Origin: Bacteroidota bacterium
GTDB taxonomy: Bacteria > Bacteroidota > Bacteroidia > B-17B0 > Aurantibacillaceae
Assembly: GCA_016702705.1 (NCBI GenBank)
Contig: JADJDM010000016.1
Span: 124,001 to 188,000, forward strand
Direction of reading: 5' to 3'
Length of the DNA: 64,000 bases
The notes below the pieces were generated by a model. The model did not search any database and was not told where the DNA came from. It worked only from the letters and a program-made list of their open reading frames with translations. Positions 26,028 to 34,435 of the stretch are shown piece by piece. The translations under genes were made by a program, and so were the position numbers. How positions within the stretch are numbered: position 1 is the first letter of the stretch; each line of letters opens with the position of its first letter.

Positions 26028-26651
26028 ATGTCTGGAATAATTGGTAAAAAAATAGGAATGACCAGTTTCTTCGGTGCCAATGGTAAATACATACCATGCA
26101 CAATTATCGAAGCGGGTCCTTGCGTAGTAACGCAAGTAAAAACCAAGGAGAAAGACGGTTACGAAGCATTGCAATTATCTTATGGCGAGAAGAAGGAAAA
26201 ACATACTTCTCAAGCTATGAAAGGTCACTTTGCAAAAACAGGAACCACTCCAAAGAAAAAAGCTGTTGAATTTCGTCATTTCGAAGAAGCTCGCAATGCT
26301 GGTGATGTAATCACTGTTGAATTGTTTGCTGAAGGAGATTTCGTTGAAGTATCTGGTACTTCTAAAGGTAAAGGTTTTCAAGGTGTTGTAAAACGTCACG
26401 GATTTAGTGGTGTTGGTCACGCTAACAAATCTCATGGTCAACACGATAGAGAGAGAGCTCCTGGTTCATTAGGTGCATCATCTGATCCTTCTCGCGTATT
26501 CCCAGGAATGAGAATGGCAGGAAGAATGGGTGGCGACAAAGTGAAAATTCAGAACATCGAAGTTGTGAAGGTAATGCCTGAGAAAAACCTACTTATTTTA
26601 AAAGGTTCGGTTGCAGGTGCTAAAGGTTCTTATGTAGTAATTGAAAAATAA
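26028..26651 (+). CDS. rplC: 50S ribosomal protein L3
   Basis: 207 residues. L3 is an early assembly protein reaching towards the peptidyl transferase centre. IIGKKIGMTSFFGANGK opens the protein, and the long internal loop has GKGFQGVVKRHGFSG.GHANKSHG, including the Gln that PrmB methylates in other bacteria. Directly upstream of rplD. Confidence 0.97.
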   Translation: MSGIIGKKIGMTSFFGANGKYIPCTIIEAGPCVVTQVKTKEKDGYEALQLSYGEKKEKHTSQAMKGHFAKTGTTPKKKAVEFRHFEEARNAGDVITVELFAEGDFVEVSGTSKGKGFQGVVKRHGFSGVGHANKSHGQHDRERAPGSLGASSDPSRVFPGMRMAGRMGGDKVKIQNIEVVKVMPEKNLLILKGSVAGAKGSYVVIEK

Positions 26652-26659
26652 TTTTTGAA

Positions 26660-27288
26660 ATGCAACTGGAAGTAACAAACATAAGCGGTAAAAAGACCGG
26701 AAAAAAGTGGAGTTAGTGGATACTATCTTCGCTGCAGAAACGAATGATCATTGTATTTATCTTGATGTTAAGCAATTTCTTGCTAACCAACGTCAAGGTA
26801 CTCACAAATCAAAAGAACGTGCTGAAATACACCGTACAACTAAGAAGTTGAAAAGACAAAAAGGTACTGGTGGAGCTCGTGCGGGTTCTATGAAATCACC
26901 TTTATTTGTTGGTGGTGGTAGAGCTTTTGGTCCTCGTCCTAGAGATTACTCTTTTAAATTAAATAAGAAAGTTAAACGTTTAGCTCGTGTATCAGCGCTA
27001 ACATACAAAGCAAAAGAAAATGCAATTACTGTATTGGAAGATTTTAGCTTTGATGCGCCTAAAACAGCTCAGTTTGCTGAATTATTGAAAAATTTGAATC
27101 TTTCTGATAAAAAAACACTTTTAGTGTTGGGCGAATCAAATAAAAATGTATATTTGTCGTCCCGTAATTTAGACCGTTCAAAAGTCGTAGTAGCTTCAGA
27201 TTTAAATACTTACGATATTTTACACGCAGGAAATTTAATATTAGCGGAGAGTTCTTTGAAACAAATCGAAACAATTTTAACAAAGTAA
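26660..27288 (+). CDS. rplD: 50S ribosomal protein L4 with an apparent -1 frameshift after codon 15
   Basis: L4 binds 23S rRNA and lines the exit tunnel. The frame from 27288 back to 26707 gives residues from VELVDTIF onward, including GTHKSKERAEI, KRQKGTGGARAGSMKSPLF and FGPRPRDYSFKLNKK, all typical L4. The expected first 16 residues (MQLEVTNISGKKTGKK) are encoded from the ATG at 26660 but one frame away, and that frame stops at 26714-26716. The join falls on A6 at 26701-26706 then G: read in frame, the heptamer is A AAA AAG (26701-26707), the classic -1 slip site. Either the sequence lacks one A, or slippage restores the protein, or translation starts at GTG 26707 and makes an L4 lacking 16 residues (193 instead of ~209). 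Essentiality makes an inactive gene unlikely. Ends one base before rplW. Confidence 0.9.
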
Positions 27289-27289
27289 A

Positions 27290-27580
27290 ATGGAAATTTT
27301 AATAAAGCCTATCATCACAGAAAAGATGACATCGCTAGCCGAAAAACTAAATCGTTATGGCTTCGTTGTAGACAGAAAGGCAAACAAGGTTCAAATTAAG
27401 CAAGCTATTGAGGCTATGTATGGTGTAACTGTTAAGGCAGTAAATACACAACAATACGTAGGTAAAGTGAAAACAAGAAACACTACTCGTGGTATGGCAG
27501 TTGGACGTGTTAACAGATCAAAGAAAGCAATGGTTACCCTGAAAAGTGGCGACGTTATTGACTTCTATTCAAGTATTTAA
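27290..27580 (+). CDS. rplW: 50S ribosomal protein L23
   Basis: 96 residues. L23 lies at the tunnel exit and docks trigger factor and SRP. IIKPIITEKMT.LAEKLNRYGFVV-type start (here ILIKPIITEKMTSLAEKLNR) and a central KVQIKQAIEAMYGVTVKAVN match the family. One base after rplD, so probably translationally coupled to it. Confidence 0.95.
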   Translation: MEILIKPIITEKMTSLAEKLNRYGFVVDRKANKVQIKQAIEAMYGVTVKAVNTQQYVGKVKTRNTTRGMAVGRVNRSKKAMVTLKSGDVIDFYSSI

Positions 27581-27604
27581 TAATTCAGAAAAGAATTTAA
27601 AACA

Positions 27605-28429
27605 ATGGCATTAAAAAAGTTAAGACCGTTAACACCGGGGCAACGTTTCAAATTAGTTAGTGATTATTCAGAAATTACAACTGATACTCCTGAAAAGAGT
27701 TTGATTGCTCCACAAAAAAGATCCGGCGGTCGTAATAATACCGGAAAAATGACCATGCGCTATATGGGCGGTGGACATAAGAAAGCATACCGTATCATCG
27801 ACTTCAAAAGAGATAATGATGGTGTGACTGGAACAGTAAAAACAATTGAGTACGATCCAAATCGTACTGCACGTATCGCGTTAGTTCATTTTAAAGATGG
27901 AGATAAGCGTTATATCATTGCACCTCAAGGATTAACTGTTGATCAAACAATAGTATCTGGTAAAGATGCACCTCCTGAGTTAGGAAACACTTTATTCTTA
28001 AGTGACATTCCTCTTGGTACAATCATTCATAACATAGAATTACGTCCTGGACAAGGTGCTGCAATGGCACGTAGTGCGGGTACATATGCACAGCTTTCTG
28101 CTCGTGATGGTAAATATGCAGTATTGCGTATGCCTTCAGGTGAAGTTCGTATGGTGCTAATTACTTGTAAAGCTACTATTGGTGCAGTTTCAAATCCTGA
28201 TCATAACCTTGAAATGCATGGTAAAGCAGGTCGTAAACGTTGGTTAGGTCGTCGTCCTCGTACTCGTCCAGTAGTGATGAATCCAGTGGATCATCCAATG
28301 GGTGGTGGTGAAGGTCGTGCATCTGGTGGTCACCCACGTTCTCGTAAGGGCTTACCAGCTAAAGGATACAAGACTCGTTACAAGGCGAAAGCTTCTAACA
28401 AGCATATCATAGAAAGAAGAAAGAAATAA
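27605..28429 (+). CDS. rplB: 50S ribosomal protein L2
   Basis: 274 residues, full length. L2 is essential for subunit joining and peptidyl transfer. RSGGRNNTGKMTMRYMGGGH, the RSAGTYAQLSARDGKYAVLR block and NPVDHPMGGGEGRASGGHPR with the conserved His are all present. Confidence 0.97.
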   Translation: MALKKLRPLTPGQRFKLVSDYSEITTDTPEKSLIAPQKRSGGRNNTGKMTMRYMGGGHKKAYRIIDFKRDNDGVTGTVKTIEYDPNRTARIALVHFKDGDKRYIIAPQGLTVDQTIVSGKDAPPELGNTLFLSDIPLGTIIHNIELRPGQGAAMARSAGTYAQLSARDGKYAVLRMPSGEVRMVLITCKATIGAVSNPDHNLEMHGKAGRKRWLGRRPRTRPVVMNPVDHPMGGGEGRASGGHPRSRKGLPAKGYKTRYKAKASNKHIIERRKK

Positions 28430-28445
28430 TTAATAGTTTAATGGT

Positions 28446-28459
28446 CCGCTGAGAAGCGG
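28446..28459 (+). promoter_or_regulatory. Small GNRA-loop hairpin before rpsS
   Basis: CCGCT GAGA AGCGG forms a perfect 5-bp stem with a GAGA (GNRA) tetraloop in the 52-bp rplB-rpsS spacer, 23 bp before the rpsS start. It has no T tail. It may be a processing or regulatory site; no known element is recognised. Confidence 0.4.
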
Positions 28460-28481
28460 GTTCAGAACAAAAAAAAGAAAA

Positions 28482-28751
28482 ATGGCAAGATCGTTAAAAA
28501 AAGGACCATTCATCGACCACAACGTTGACAAAAAAGTTGAGGAAATGAATAAGAGTGGGAAGAAATCGGTAATCAAAACTTGGGCTCGTAATTCTACTAT
28601 TCCACCTGAGTTTGTAGGGCACACGTTTGCAGTTCACAACGGAAATAAATTTATTCCAGTGTATGTAACTGAAAACATGGTTGGACATAAATTGGGAGAA
28701 TTTTCTCTAACTCGTACCTTCAAAGGTCATTCAGGTAATAATAAGAAATAA
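28482..28751 (+). CDS. rpsS: 30S ribosomal protein S19
   Basis: 89 residues. S19 binds the 30S head with S13. RSLKKGPFIDHNVDKKV and the FVGHTFAVHNGNKFIPVYV segment are conserved; ends with EFSLTRTFKGHSG, as usual. Confidence 0.97.
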   Translation: MARSLKKGPFIDHNVDKKVEEMNKSGKKSVIKTWARNSTIPPEFVGHTFAVHNGNKFIPVYVTENMVGHKLGEFSLTRTFKGHSGNNKK

Positions 28752-28776
28752 TTTTTTTAGATAAAAAAGTATAACG

Positions 28777-29169
28777 ATGGGCAAAAGAAAAAGGTTAGTA
28801 GCCGACGCCAGAAAAGAAGCAAATAAAAGCAGTTACTTTGCGAAGTTAAATGACTGCCCTACATCTCCTCGTAAGATGAGAATTGTAGCAGATTTGATTC
28901 GTGGACATGAAGTATTTAATGCATTAAACACATTAAAATTCAGCACGAAACATGCTTCTATAAAATTAGAGAAATTGATTAAATCTGCTATTGCTAATTA
29001 CGAAGCAAAAACAGGTTCTAAACCAGATGAAAATACATTATTTGTAAAAGAAATTATGGTTGATAGCGGGTTCCAATTAAAAAGATTGAGAACTGCACCT
29101 CAAGGAAGAGGTTATAGAATCAGAAAGAGATCAAATCATGTAACAGTAATATTAGGTACAAAAAATTAA
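28777..29169 (+). CDS. rplV: 50S ribosomal protein L22
   Basis: 130 residues. L22 contacts all 23S domains and forms part of the exit tunnel; its beta hairpin carries RTAPQGRGYRIRKRSNHVTV. TSPRKMRIVADLIRG near residue 30-44 is the family signature. A basic N-terminal extension (MGKRKRLVADARKEANKSS) precedes it. Confidence 0.96.
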   Translation: MGKRKRLVADARKEANKSSYFAKLNDCPTSPRKMRIVADLIRGHEVFNALNTLKFSTKHASIKLEKLIKSAIANYEAKTGSKPDENTLFVKEIMVDSGFQLKRLRTAPQGRGYRIRKRSNHVTVILGTKN

Positions 29170-29176
29170 TTAAGAA

Positions 29177-29905
29177 ATGGGACAAAAATCAAATCCGATA
29201 GGTTTACGTTTAGGAATCATCAAAGGATGGGACTCTAATTGGTTTGGCGGGAACGACTTTTCCGAGAAATTAGTAGAAGACGAAAAAATCAGAAAATACT
29301 TAACTGCACGTTTACCTAAGGGCAGTATTTCAAAAGTTATCATCGAGAGAACTTTGAAATTAATCACTGTTACAATTAATACAGCTCGTCCAGGAATTAT
29401 CATCGGAAAAGGTGGTAAGGAAGTAGATAAGTTGAAAGAAGAGTTAAAGAAATTCACAAAGAAAGAAGTTCAAATAAATATCTTTGAAATTAAACGTCCT
29501 GAGTTAGATGCTCGTTTAGTTGCAGATAGTATCGCTCGTCAAATCGAAGGACGTATCTCTTACAAGAGAGCTTCTAAGATGGCAGTTGCTTCAGCAATGA
29601 GAATGGGTGCAGAAGGAATCAAAATTAAAGTTTCTGGTCGTTTACAAGGTGCTGAGATGGCGCGTTCAGAAATGTACAAAGAAGGAAGAACTCCTTTACA
29701 TACATTCCGTGCAGATATCGATTACGCAGTAGGTGAGGCATTAACAGCTTTCGGTTTACTTGGTGTTAAAGTTTGGATTTGCAAAGGTGAAATTTATGGA
29801 AAACGTGATTTATCTCCAAATGCTGGAATGGCAAAAGAGAAAAAACGCGAAACTCCAGCTCCAAAATTTAGCGCAGGAAGAAACAAAAAGAAAAAAGACG
29901 CGTAA
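29177..29905 (+). CDS. rpsC: 30S ribosomal protein S3
   Basis: 242 residues. S3 forms part of the mRNA entry channel. The KH domain shows RPGIIIGKGGKEVDKLKEEL (~73-92). The C-terminal domain has RAKMAVASAMRMGAEGIKI-like sequence and GRLQGAEMARSE. Seven bases after rplV. Confidence 0.97.
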   Translation: MGQKSNPIGLRLGIIKGWDSNWFGGNDFSEKLVEDEKIRKYLTARLPKGSISKVIIERTLKLITVTINTARPGIIIGKGGKEVDKLKEELKKFTKKEVQINIFEIKRPELDARLVADSIARQIEGRISYKRASKMAVASAMRMGAEGIKIKVSGRLQGAEMARSEMYKEGRTPLHTFRADIDYAVGEALTAFGLLGVKVWICKGEIYGKRDLSPNAGMAKEKKRETPAPKFSAGRNKKKKDA

Positions 29906-29947
29906 TTAACAATCGAACTAATTAAGAATAGATAAAAATACTTAACA

Positions 29948-30376
29948 ATGTTACAGCCAAAAAGAACGAAATACAGAAAGATGCATAAGATGAAGATGAA
30001 AGGTCTTGCTAAACGAGGCGACCAATTAGCCTTCGGATCATTCGGCATCAAAGCAACAGAAGAGTGTTGGGTTACAGCTCGTCAAATCGAAGCTGCCCGT
30101 GTTGCAGTAACACGTTTTATGAAAAGAGAAGGACAAATCTGGATTCGTGTTTTCCCTGATAAACCTATCACTAGCAAGCCTGCAGAGGTTCGTATGGGTA
30201 AAGGTAAAGGTGCTCCAGAATATTGGGTTGCTCCAGTAAAAGCAGGACGTATGATTTTTGAAGCTGAAGGTGTTCCTTTAGCAGTTGCAAAAGAAGCATT
30301 ACGTTTAGCTGCACAAAAGTTACCAGTTTGTACTAAGTTTGTAGTTCGTAGAGATTTTGTTGAAACTGAAGCATAA
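29948..30376 (+). CDS. rplP: 50S ribosomal protein L16
   Basis: 142 residues. L16 helps position A-site tRNA. MLQPKRTKYRKMHKMKMKG, then RQIEAARVAVTRFMKREGQI and VRMGKGKGAPEYWVAPVKAG are characteristic. Confidence 0.97.
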   Translation: MLQPKRTKYRKMHKMKMKGLAKRGDQLAFGSFGIKATEECWVTARQIEAARVAVTRFMKREGQIWIRVFPDKPITSKPAEVRMGKGKGAPEYWVAPVKAGRMIFEAEGVPLAVAKEALRLAAQKLPVCTKFVVRRDFVETEA

Positions 30377-30394
30377 TCTTAAAAAAAAATAATC

Positions 30395-30589
30395 ATGGAA
30401 AATAAAGATATACTTGCACTTTCGCTAAGCGATTTAAGAGACAGATTAAAAGAAGAGAAATCTACATTAAACAAAATGAAGATTAATCATACTGTATCTC
30501 CGGTTGAGAACCCAATGAAGATTCGTGAAAGCCGTAAATTAATTGCTCGCTTAAGCACTGAATTAACTAAAAAACAAAAAGCATCGTAA
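30395..30589 (+). CDS. rpmC: 50S ribosomal protein L29
   Basis: 64 residues, two helices. LSLSDLRDRLKEEKSTLNKM and the MKIRESRKLIARLSTEL end fit L29, which lies near the tunnel exit beside L23. Confidence 0.93.
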   Translation: MENKDILALSLSDLRDRLKEEKSTLNKMKINHTVSPVENPMKIRESRKLIARLSTELTKKQKAS

Positions 30590-30601
30590 TAACACCTAGT
30601 A

Positions 30602-30856
30602 ATGGAAAGAAATTTAAGAAAAGAAAGAATTGGTACAGTAACCAGCAACAAAATGGAGAAATCTGTTGTTGTAAGCGTAGAGCGTAAGGTGAAGCATCCG
30701 AAATACGGAAAGTTCGTTAAGAAAACGACTAAGTTCGTAGCTCATGATGAAAAAAATGAGTGTGGAGTAGGAGATACCGTTAAAATTATGGAAACCCGTC
30801 CGTTAAGCAAAACAAAATGCTGGAGACTTGTTGAGGTAATTGAAAAAGCTAAATAA
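30602..30856 (+). CDS. rpsQ: 30S ribosomal protein S17
   Basis: 84 residues. An OB-fold primary binder of 16S rRNA. RKERIGTVTSNKMEKSVVVS and KHPKYGKFVKKTTKFVAHDE, then METRPLSKTKCWRLVEV, match the family. Confidence 0.96.
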   Translation: MERNLRKERIGTVTSNKMEKSVVVSVERKVKHPKYGKFVKKTTKFVAHDEKNECGVGDTVKIMETRPLSKTKCWRLVEVIEKAK

Positions 30857-30874
30857 TTTTAAAAGCATTTAACA

Positions 30875-31243
30875 ATGATACAAAACGAATCAAGATTAAC
30901 AATTGCCGATAACAGTGGTGCTAAAGAAGTACTAGTGATCCGTGTACTAGGTGGTACTCGTAAGCGTTATGCTTCTATCGGAGATAAAGTAGTTGTAACA
31001 GTAAAACACGCTCTTCCTTCAGGAAACATTAAAAAGGGAACTGTAAGTAAAGCGGTTATCGTTAGAACAAAAAAAGAAATTCGTCGTCAGGATGGTTCAT
31101 ACATCCGTTTCGATGATAACGCAGCAGTTCTTTTAAAAACTGATGATGAGATCCGCGGTACTCGTATCTTCGGACCTGTAGCAAGAGAGTTGCGCGATAA
31201 ACAATTCATGAAAATTATTTCACTTGCACCAGAAGTGCTTTAA
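30875..31243 (+). CDS. rplN: 50S ribosomal protein L14
   Basis: 122 residues, the standard length. L14 forms intersubunit bridges and is the RsfS binding site. MIQNESRLTIADNSGAKEVL and GTRIFGPVARELR are conserved. Confidence 0.97.
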   Translation: MIQNESRLTIADNSGAKEVLVIRVLGGTRKRYASIGDKVVVTVKHALPSGNIKKGTVSKAVIVRTKKEIRRQDGSYIRFDDNAAVLLKTDDEIRGTRIFGPVARELRDKQFMKIISLAPEVL

Positions 31244-31263
31244 AAAATTAAAAGAACAAAGCG

Positions 31264-31578
31264 ATGAAATTAAAATTAAAAAAAGACGACTTAGTTAGAG
31301 TTATCTCTGGTAACGCTAGAGGACAAGAAGGTAAGATCGTTTCTATCAACACTAAGACACTTAGAGTGATAGTTGAAGGTGTGAACATGATTTCAAAACA
31401 CACTAAGCCAAACGCGAAAAGTCCTAACGGAGGAATCGTGAAACAAGAAGGATCTATTCACCTTTCTAACGTAATGTTAGTTGTAGGTGGTAAAACTACC
31501 AGAGTTGGTCGTTCAGTAGACGAAAAAACAGGGAAAATAACAAGAATTGCTAAATCAACTAAGGAGGTTATTAAATAA
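31264..31578 (+). CDS. rplX: 50S ribosomal protein L24
   Basis: 104 residues. A KOW-motif assembly initiator: KKDDLVRVISGNARGQEGKI near the N-terminus, VEGVNMISKHTKPNAKSPNGG in the middle. Its TAA overlaps the rplE ATG by one base (TAATG), so translation is probably coupled. Confidence 0.96.
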   Translation: MKLKLKKDDLVRVISGNARGQEGKIVSINTKTLRVIVEGVNMISKHTKPNAKSPNGGIVKQEGSIHLSNVMLVVGGKTTRVGRSVDEKTGKITRIAKSTKEVIK

Positions 31579-32135
31579 TGGCAACTTACGAACCAAGACT
31601 GAAAACAAAATTCAGAGCGGAAATAAAAAAGAATCTTCAGACTGCATTTGCGTACTCATCACCAATGCAAGTTCCTGAATTGAAAAAGATTTGTCTTAAC
31701 CAAGGTTTAGGCGATGCTGTTGCTGATAAGAAAATTATCGAATCAGCTATTAAAGAAATGACTACCATTTCTGGACAAAAAGCAGTTGCGACTTATTCTA
31801 CAAAGGATATCTCTAACTTCAAATTACGTAAAGGTGTAGCTATCGGTGTTCGTGTAACATTGCGTGGTAACCACATGTATGAGTTCTTAGACAGATTAAT
31901 TTCTTCTGCTCTACCTCGTATCCGTGATTTCAAAGGTATCAACGAAAAAGGATTTGATGGAAGTGGTAACTACACTTTAGGTGTTACTGAGCAAATCATT
32001 TTCCCTGAAATTGATATTGATAAAGTTAGTAAAATCAATGGTATGGATATTACCTTTGTAACTACAGCTAAAACAGATAACGAAGCTAAAACTCTTTTAA
32101 AAGAGTTCGGTTTCCCATTCAAAAGTACAAAATAA
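31578..32135 (+). CDS. rplE: 50S ribosomal protein L5
   Basis: 185 residues. L5 holds 5S rRNA in the central protuberance. KICLNQGLGDAVADKKI, then ISNFKLRKGVAIGVRVTLRG and the RDFKGINEKGFDGSGNYTLG block identify it. Starts on the stop codon of rplX. Confidence 0.97.
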   Translation: MATYEPRLKTKFRAEIKKNLQTAFAYSSPMQVPELKKICLNQGLGDAVADKKIIESAIKEMTTISGQKAVATYSTKDISNFKLRKGVAIGVRVTLRGNHMYEFLDRLISSALPRIRDFKGINEKGFDGSGNYTLGVTEQIIFPEIDIDKVSKINGMDITFVTTAKTDNEAKTLLKEFGFPFKSTK

Positions 32136-32153
32136 TAAAAGAAGCGAGACAAG

Positions 32154-32423
32154 ATGGCAAAAGAATCAATGAAAGCCCGTGATGCTAAAAGAGCAAGATT
32201 AACGGCAAAATACGCAGACAAACGTGCAGCATTAAAAGCAGCTGGAGACAGCGTAGGTTTACAAAAGTTACCTAGAAATTCTTCAAAAGTACGTATGCGT
32301 AATCGTTGTAAATTAACAGGACGTCCTCGTGGATATATGAGATTATTTGGAATTAGCCGTGTTACTTTCCGTGAAATGGCTACTTTTGGAAAAATCCCAG
32401 GTGTAACTAAGGCTAGTTGGTAA
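32154..32423 (+). CDS. rpsN: 30S ribosomal protein S14, zinc-free type
   Basis: 89 residues. The longer form without the CXXC..CXXC zinc ribbon; only one Cys (in MRNRCKLTGRPRGYMR) is seen. KASW is the usual end. Assembles late into the 30S head. Confidence 0.96.
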   Translation: MAKESMKARDAKRARLTAKYADKRAALKAAGDSVGLQKLPRNSSKVRMRNRCKLTGRPRGYMRLFGISRVTFREMATFGKIPGVTKASW

Positions 32424-32431
32424 ATTTTACC

Positions 32432-32439
32432 TATATTTG
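32432..32439 (+). promoter_or_regulatory. Candidate internal promoter element TATATTTG before rpsH
   Basis: An exact TAnnTTTG match in the 93-bp rpsN-rpsH gap, the longest spacer in this part of the cluster. TTGG at 32417-32420 is too close to be a standard -33 box. It would give a leader of about 70 bases containing the hairpin at 32478-32499. Confidence 0.35.
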
Positions 32440-32477
32440 CCTTCTTGCAAAAGCAAAAAAAGAGTATTAATGTATAA

Positions 32478-32499
32478 TTATTCTGCCTGTGCGGAATAA
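32478..32499 (+). promoter_or_regulatory. Leader hairpin just before rpsH
   Basis: TTATTCTGC (32478-32486) pairs with GCGGAATAA (32491-32499) through nine pairs, one a G-T wobble, around a CTGT loop. It ends 17 bp before the rpsH start and has no T tail, so it is not a terminator. S8 regulates its own operon in E. coli by binding mRNA, so an S8 target is conceivable; nothing here proves it. Confidence 0.4.
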
Positions 32500-32516
32500 C
32501 ATATAAAACAAATAAA

Positions 32517-32915
32517 ATGACAGATACAATTGCAGACTACTTAACAAGAGTCAGAAACGCTATTAAAGCGAAACACAGAATCGTAGAAATCCCTTCTTCG
32601 AATCTAAAAAAGGAGATTACAAAAATCCTTTTTGATAAAGGTTACATCTTAAACTACAAGTTTGATGTTAACGATAAAAATCAAGCAATGATTAAAATTG
32701 CACTTAAGTACAACCCTGTTACTAAGCAACCTGCAATCAGACAATTGGATAGAATTTCTTCTCCAGGTTTACGTAAGTATACTGGTGTTGATACTTTACC
32801 ACGTGTTATCAATGGTTTAGGTATTGCAATCATCTCTACTTCAAAAGGTGTAATGACTGATAAAGAAGCAAGAAGAGAGAACGTAGGTGGTGAAGTAATT
32901 TGTTATGTATCTTAA
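32517..32915 (+). CDS. rpsH: 30S ribosomal protein S8
   Basis: 132 residues. S8 binds the central domain of 16S rRNA. MTDTIADYLTRVRNAIKAKH, SSPGLRKYTGVDTLPRVING and GIAIISTSKGVMTDKEARRE are family signatures. Confidence 0.97.
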   Translation: MTDTIADYLTRVRNAIKAKHRIVEIPSSNLKKEITKILFDKGYILNYKFDVNDKNQAMIKIALKYNPVTKQPAIRQLDRISSPGLRKYTGVDTLPRVINGLGIAIISTSKGVMTDKEARRENVGGEVICYVS

Positions 32916-32936
32916 AATCAAAGGAGGAAATTCATC

Positions 32937-33488
32937 ATGTCACGTATAGGAAAATTACCAATTACATTACCTGCAGGAGTTGAAGTTTCGGTTGCCGGAA
33001 CTACAGTTACCGTTAAAGGAAAAAAAGGAACACTTACTCAAGCTATCGATAGCGACATTAAAGTTAATGTAGCTGACGGAAAAGTTGAGGTTACTCGTCC
33101 AACAGATCAAAAACGTCACCGTGCATTACATGGTTTGTACCGTTCTTTGATTTCTAACATGGTTCAAGGAGTATCTGAAGGATTTAAAACTGAACAAGAA
33201 TTAGTTGGTGTGGGTTACCGTGCTACTAACAAAGGTCAAATATTAGAATTATCATTAGGTTACTCTCATAACGTTATGTTTGAGCTACCAAGTGAAATTA
33301 CTGTTACAACTACAGCTGAAAAAGGACAAAATCCGAAAGTGATTTTAGAGTCTTACGATAAGCAATTAATCGGGGCAGTAGCTGCAAAGATTCGTTCATT
33401 ACGTAAACCTGAGCCGTACAAAGGAAAAGGTATTAAATTTACTGGCGAAATCTTACGTAGAAAAGCAGGTAAAGCAGCAGGTAAATAA
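32937..33488 (+). CDS. rplF: 50S ribosomal protein L6
   Basis: 183 residues. L6 supports the stalk base near the factor-binding site. MSRIGKLPITLPAGVEVSV opens it; PEPYKGKGIKFTGEILRRKA-GK is the conserved end. Preceded by AAAGGAGG, an SD-like string unusual among the starts in this window. Confidence 0.97.
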   Translation: MSRIGKLPITLPAGVEVSVAGTTVTVKGKKGTLTQAIDSDIKVNVADGKVEVTRPTDQKRHRALHGLYRSLISNMVQGVSEGFKTEQELVGVGYRATNKGQILELSLGYSHNVMFELPSEITVTTTAEKGQNPKVILESYDKQLIGAVAAKIRSLRKPEPYKGKGIKFTGEILRRKAGKAAGK

Positions 33489-33530
33489 TATAATTCGTAG
33501 AATAAATAACAAAATTCAAGATATAAAAAA

Positions 33531-33887
33531 ATGGCTCTTACAAAATTAGAAAGAAGAGATCGTATTAGAAAACGCATCAGAAAAGTAATCAGCGGTACTC
33601 CAGCTTCACCACGTTTAAGTGTGTTCAGAAGTAATACAGAGATTTACGCTCAAATTATTGATGACGCTTCAGGAAATACGTTAGCTACAGCTTCTTCAAA
33701 AGACAAAGACTTTGCTAGCGCAAAAGGAAATAAATCAGAACTTTCTAAGCTAGTTGGTAAAGCAATTGCAGATAAAGCAAAAGCAAAAGGTATCGAAACA
33801 ATCATGTTCGATAGAGGTGGTTATTTGTATCACGGTCGTGTTAAGGCATTAGCTGAAGGCGCGAGAGAAGGTGGTTTAAAGTTCTAA
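33531..33887 (+). CDS. rplR: 50S ribosomal protein L18
   Basis: 118 residues. L18 binds 5S rRNA with L5. RRDRIRKRIRKVISGTPASP-RLSVFRS and the FDRGGYLYHGRVKALAEGAR end are diagnostic. Confidence 0.96.
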   Translation: MALTKLERRDRIRKRIRKVISGTPASPRLSVFRSNTEIYAQIIDDASGNTLATASSKDKDFASAKGNKSELSKLVGKAIADKAKAKGIETIMFDRGGYLYHGRVKALAEGAREGGLKF

Positions 33888-33906
33888 AATATTAATAAAG
33901 GAAAAA

Positions 33907-34425
33907 ATGTCTAAAGAAGTTGTAAAAAGAGTAAAATCGGCTGAAATCGAACTTAAAGATAAGTTGGTTGGAATACAACGTGTTACCAAAGTTACTAAAG
34001 GTGGACGTCACTTCAGTTTCTCTGCAATCGTTGTTGTAGGAAACGAAAAAGGAGTGGTTGGATACGGTTTAGGAAAAGCAAACGAGGTTACTGATGCTAT
34101 CACTAAAGGTATTGATGATGCAAAAAAGAACTTAGTTAAAGTTTGTGTATTAAATGGAACTGTTCCTCATGCACAAGAAGGTAAATACGGCGGATCAAGA
34201 GTTTTCTTAAAGCCTGCTGCTCATGGTACTGGTGTAATTGCTGGTGGTGCGATGCGTGCTGTGTTAGAGAGCGTTGGTGTAACTGATGTATTAGCGAAAT
34301 CAAAAGGTTCTTCTAATCCTCATAACGTGGTAAAAGCTACTATGGATGCATTAGCAAAATTACGTGATCCTTATGCAATTGCACAACAAAGAGGTATTAC
34401 ACTAGATAGAGTATTTAACGGATAA
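33907..34425 (+). CDS. rpsE: 30S ribosomal protein S5
   Basis: 172 residues. S5 acts in accuracy and mRNA unwinding at the entry site. LVGIQRVTKVTKGGRHFSFS and GYGLGKANEVTDAITKGIDD (~58-77), then the GVIAGGAMRAVLESVGVTDV block, are conserved. Confidence 0.97.
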   Translation: MSKEVVKRVKSAEIELKDKLVGIQRVTKVTKGGRHFSFSAIVVVGNEKGVVGYGLGKANEVTDAITKGIDDAKKNLVKVCVLNGTVPHAQEGKYGGSRVFLKPAAHGTGVIAGGAMRAVLESVGVTDVLAKSKGSSNPHNVVKATMDALAKLRDPYAIAQQRGITLDRVFNG

Positions 34426-34435
34426 TCATAATACG

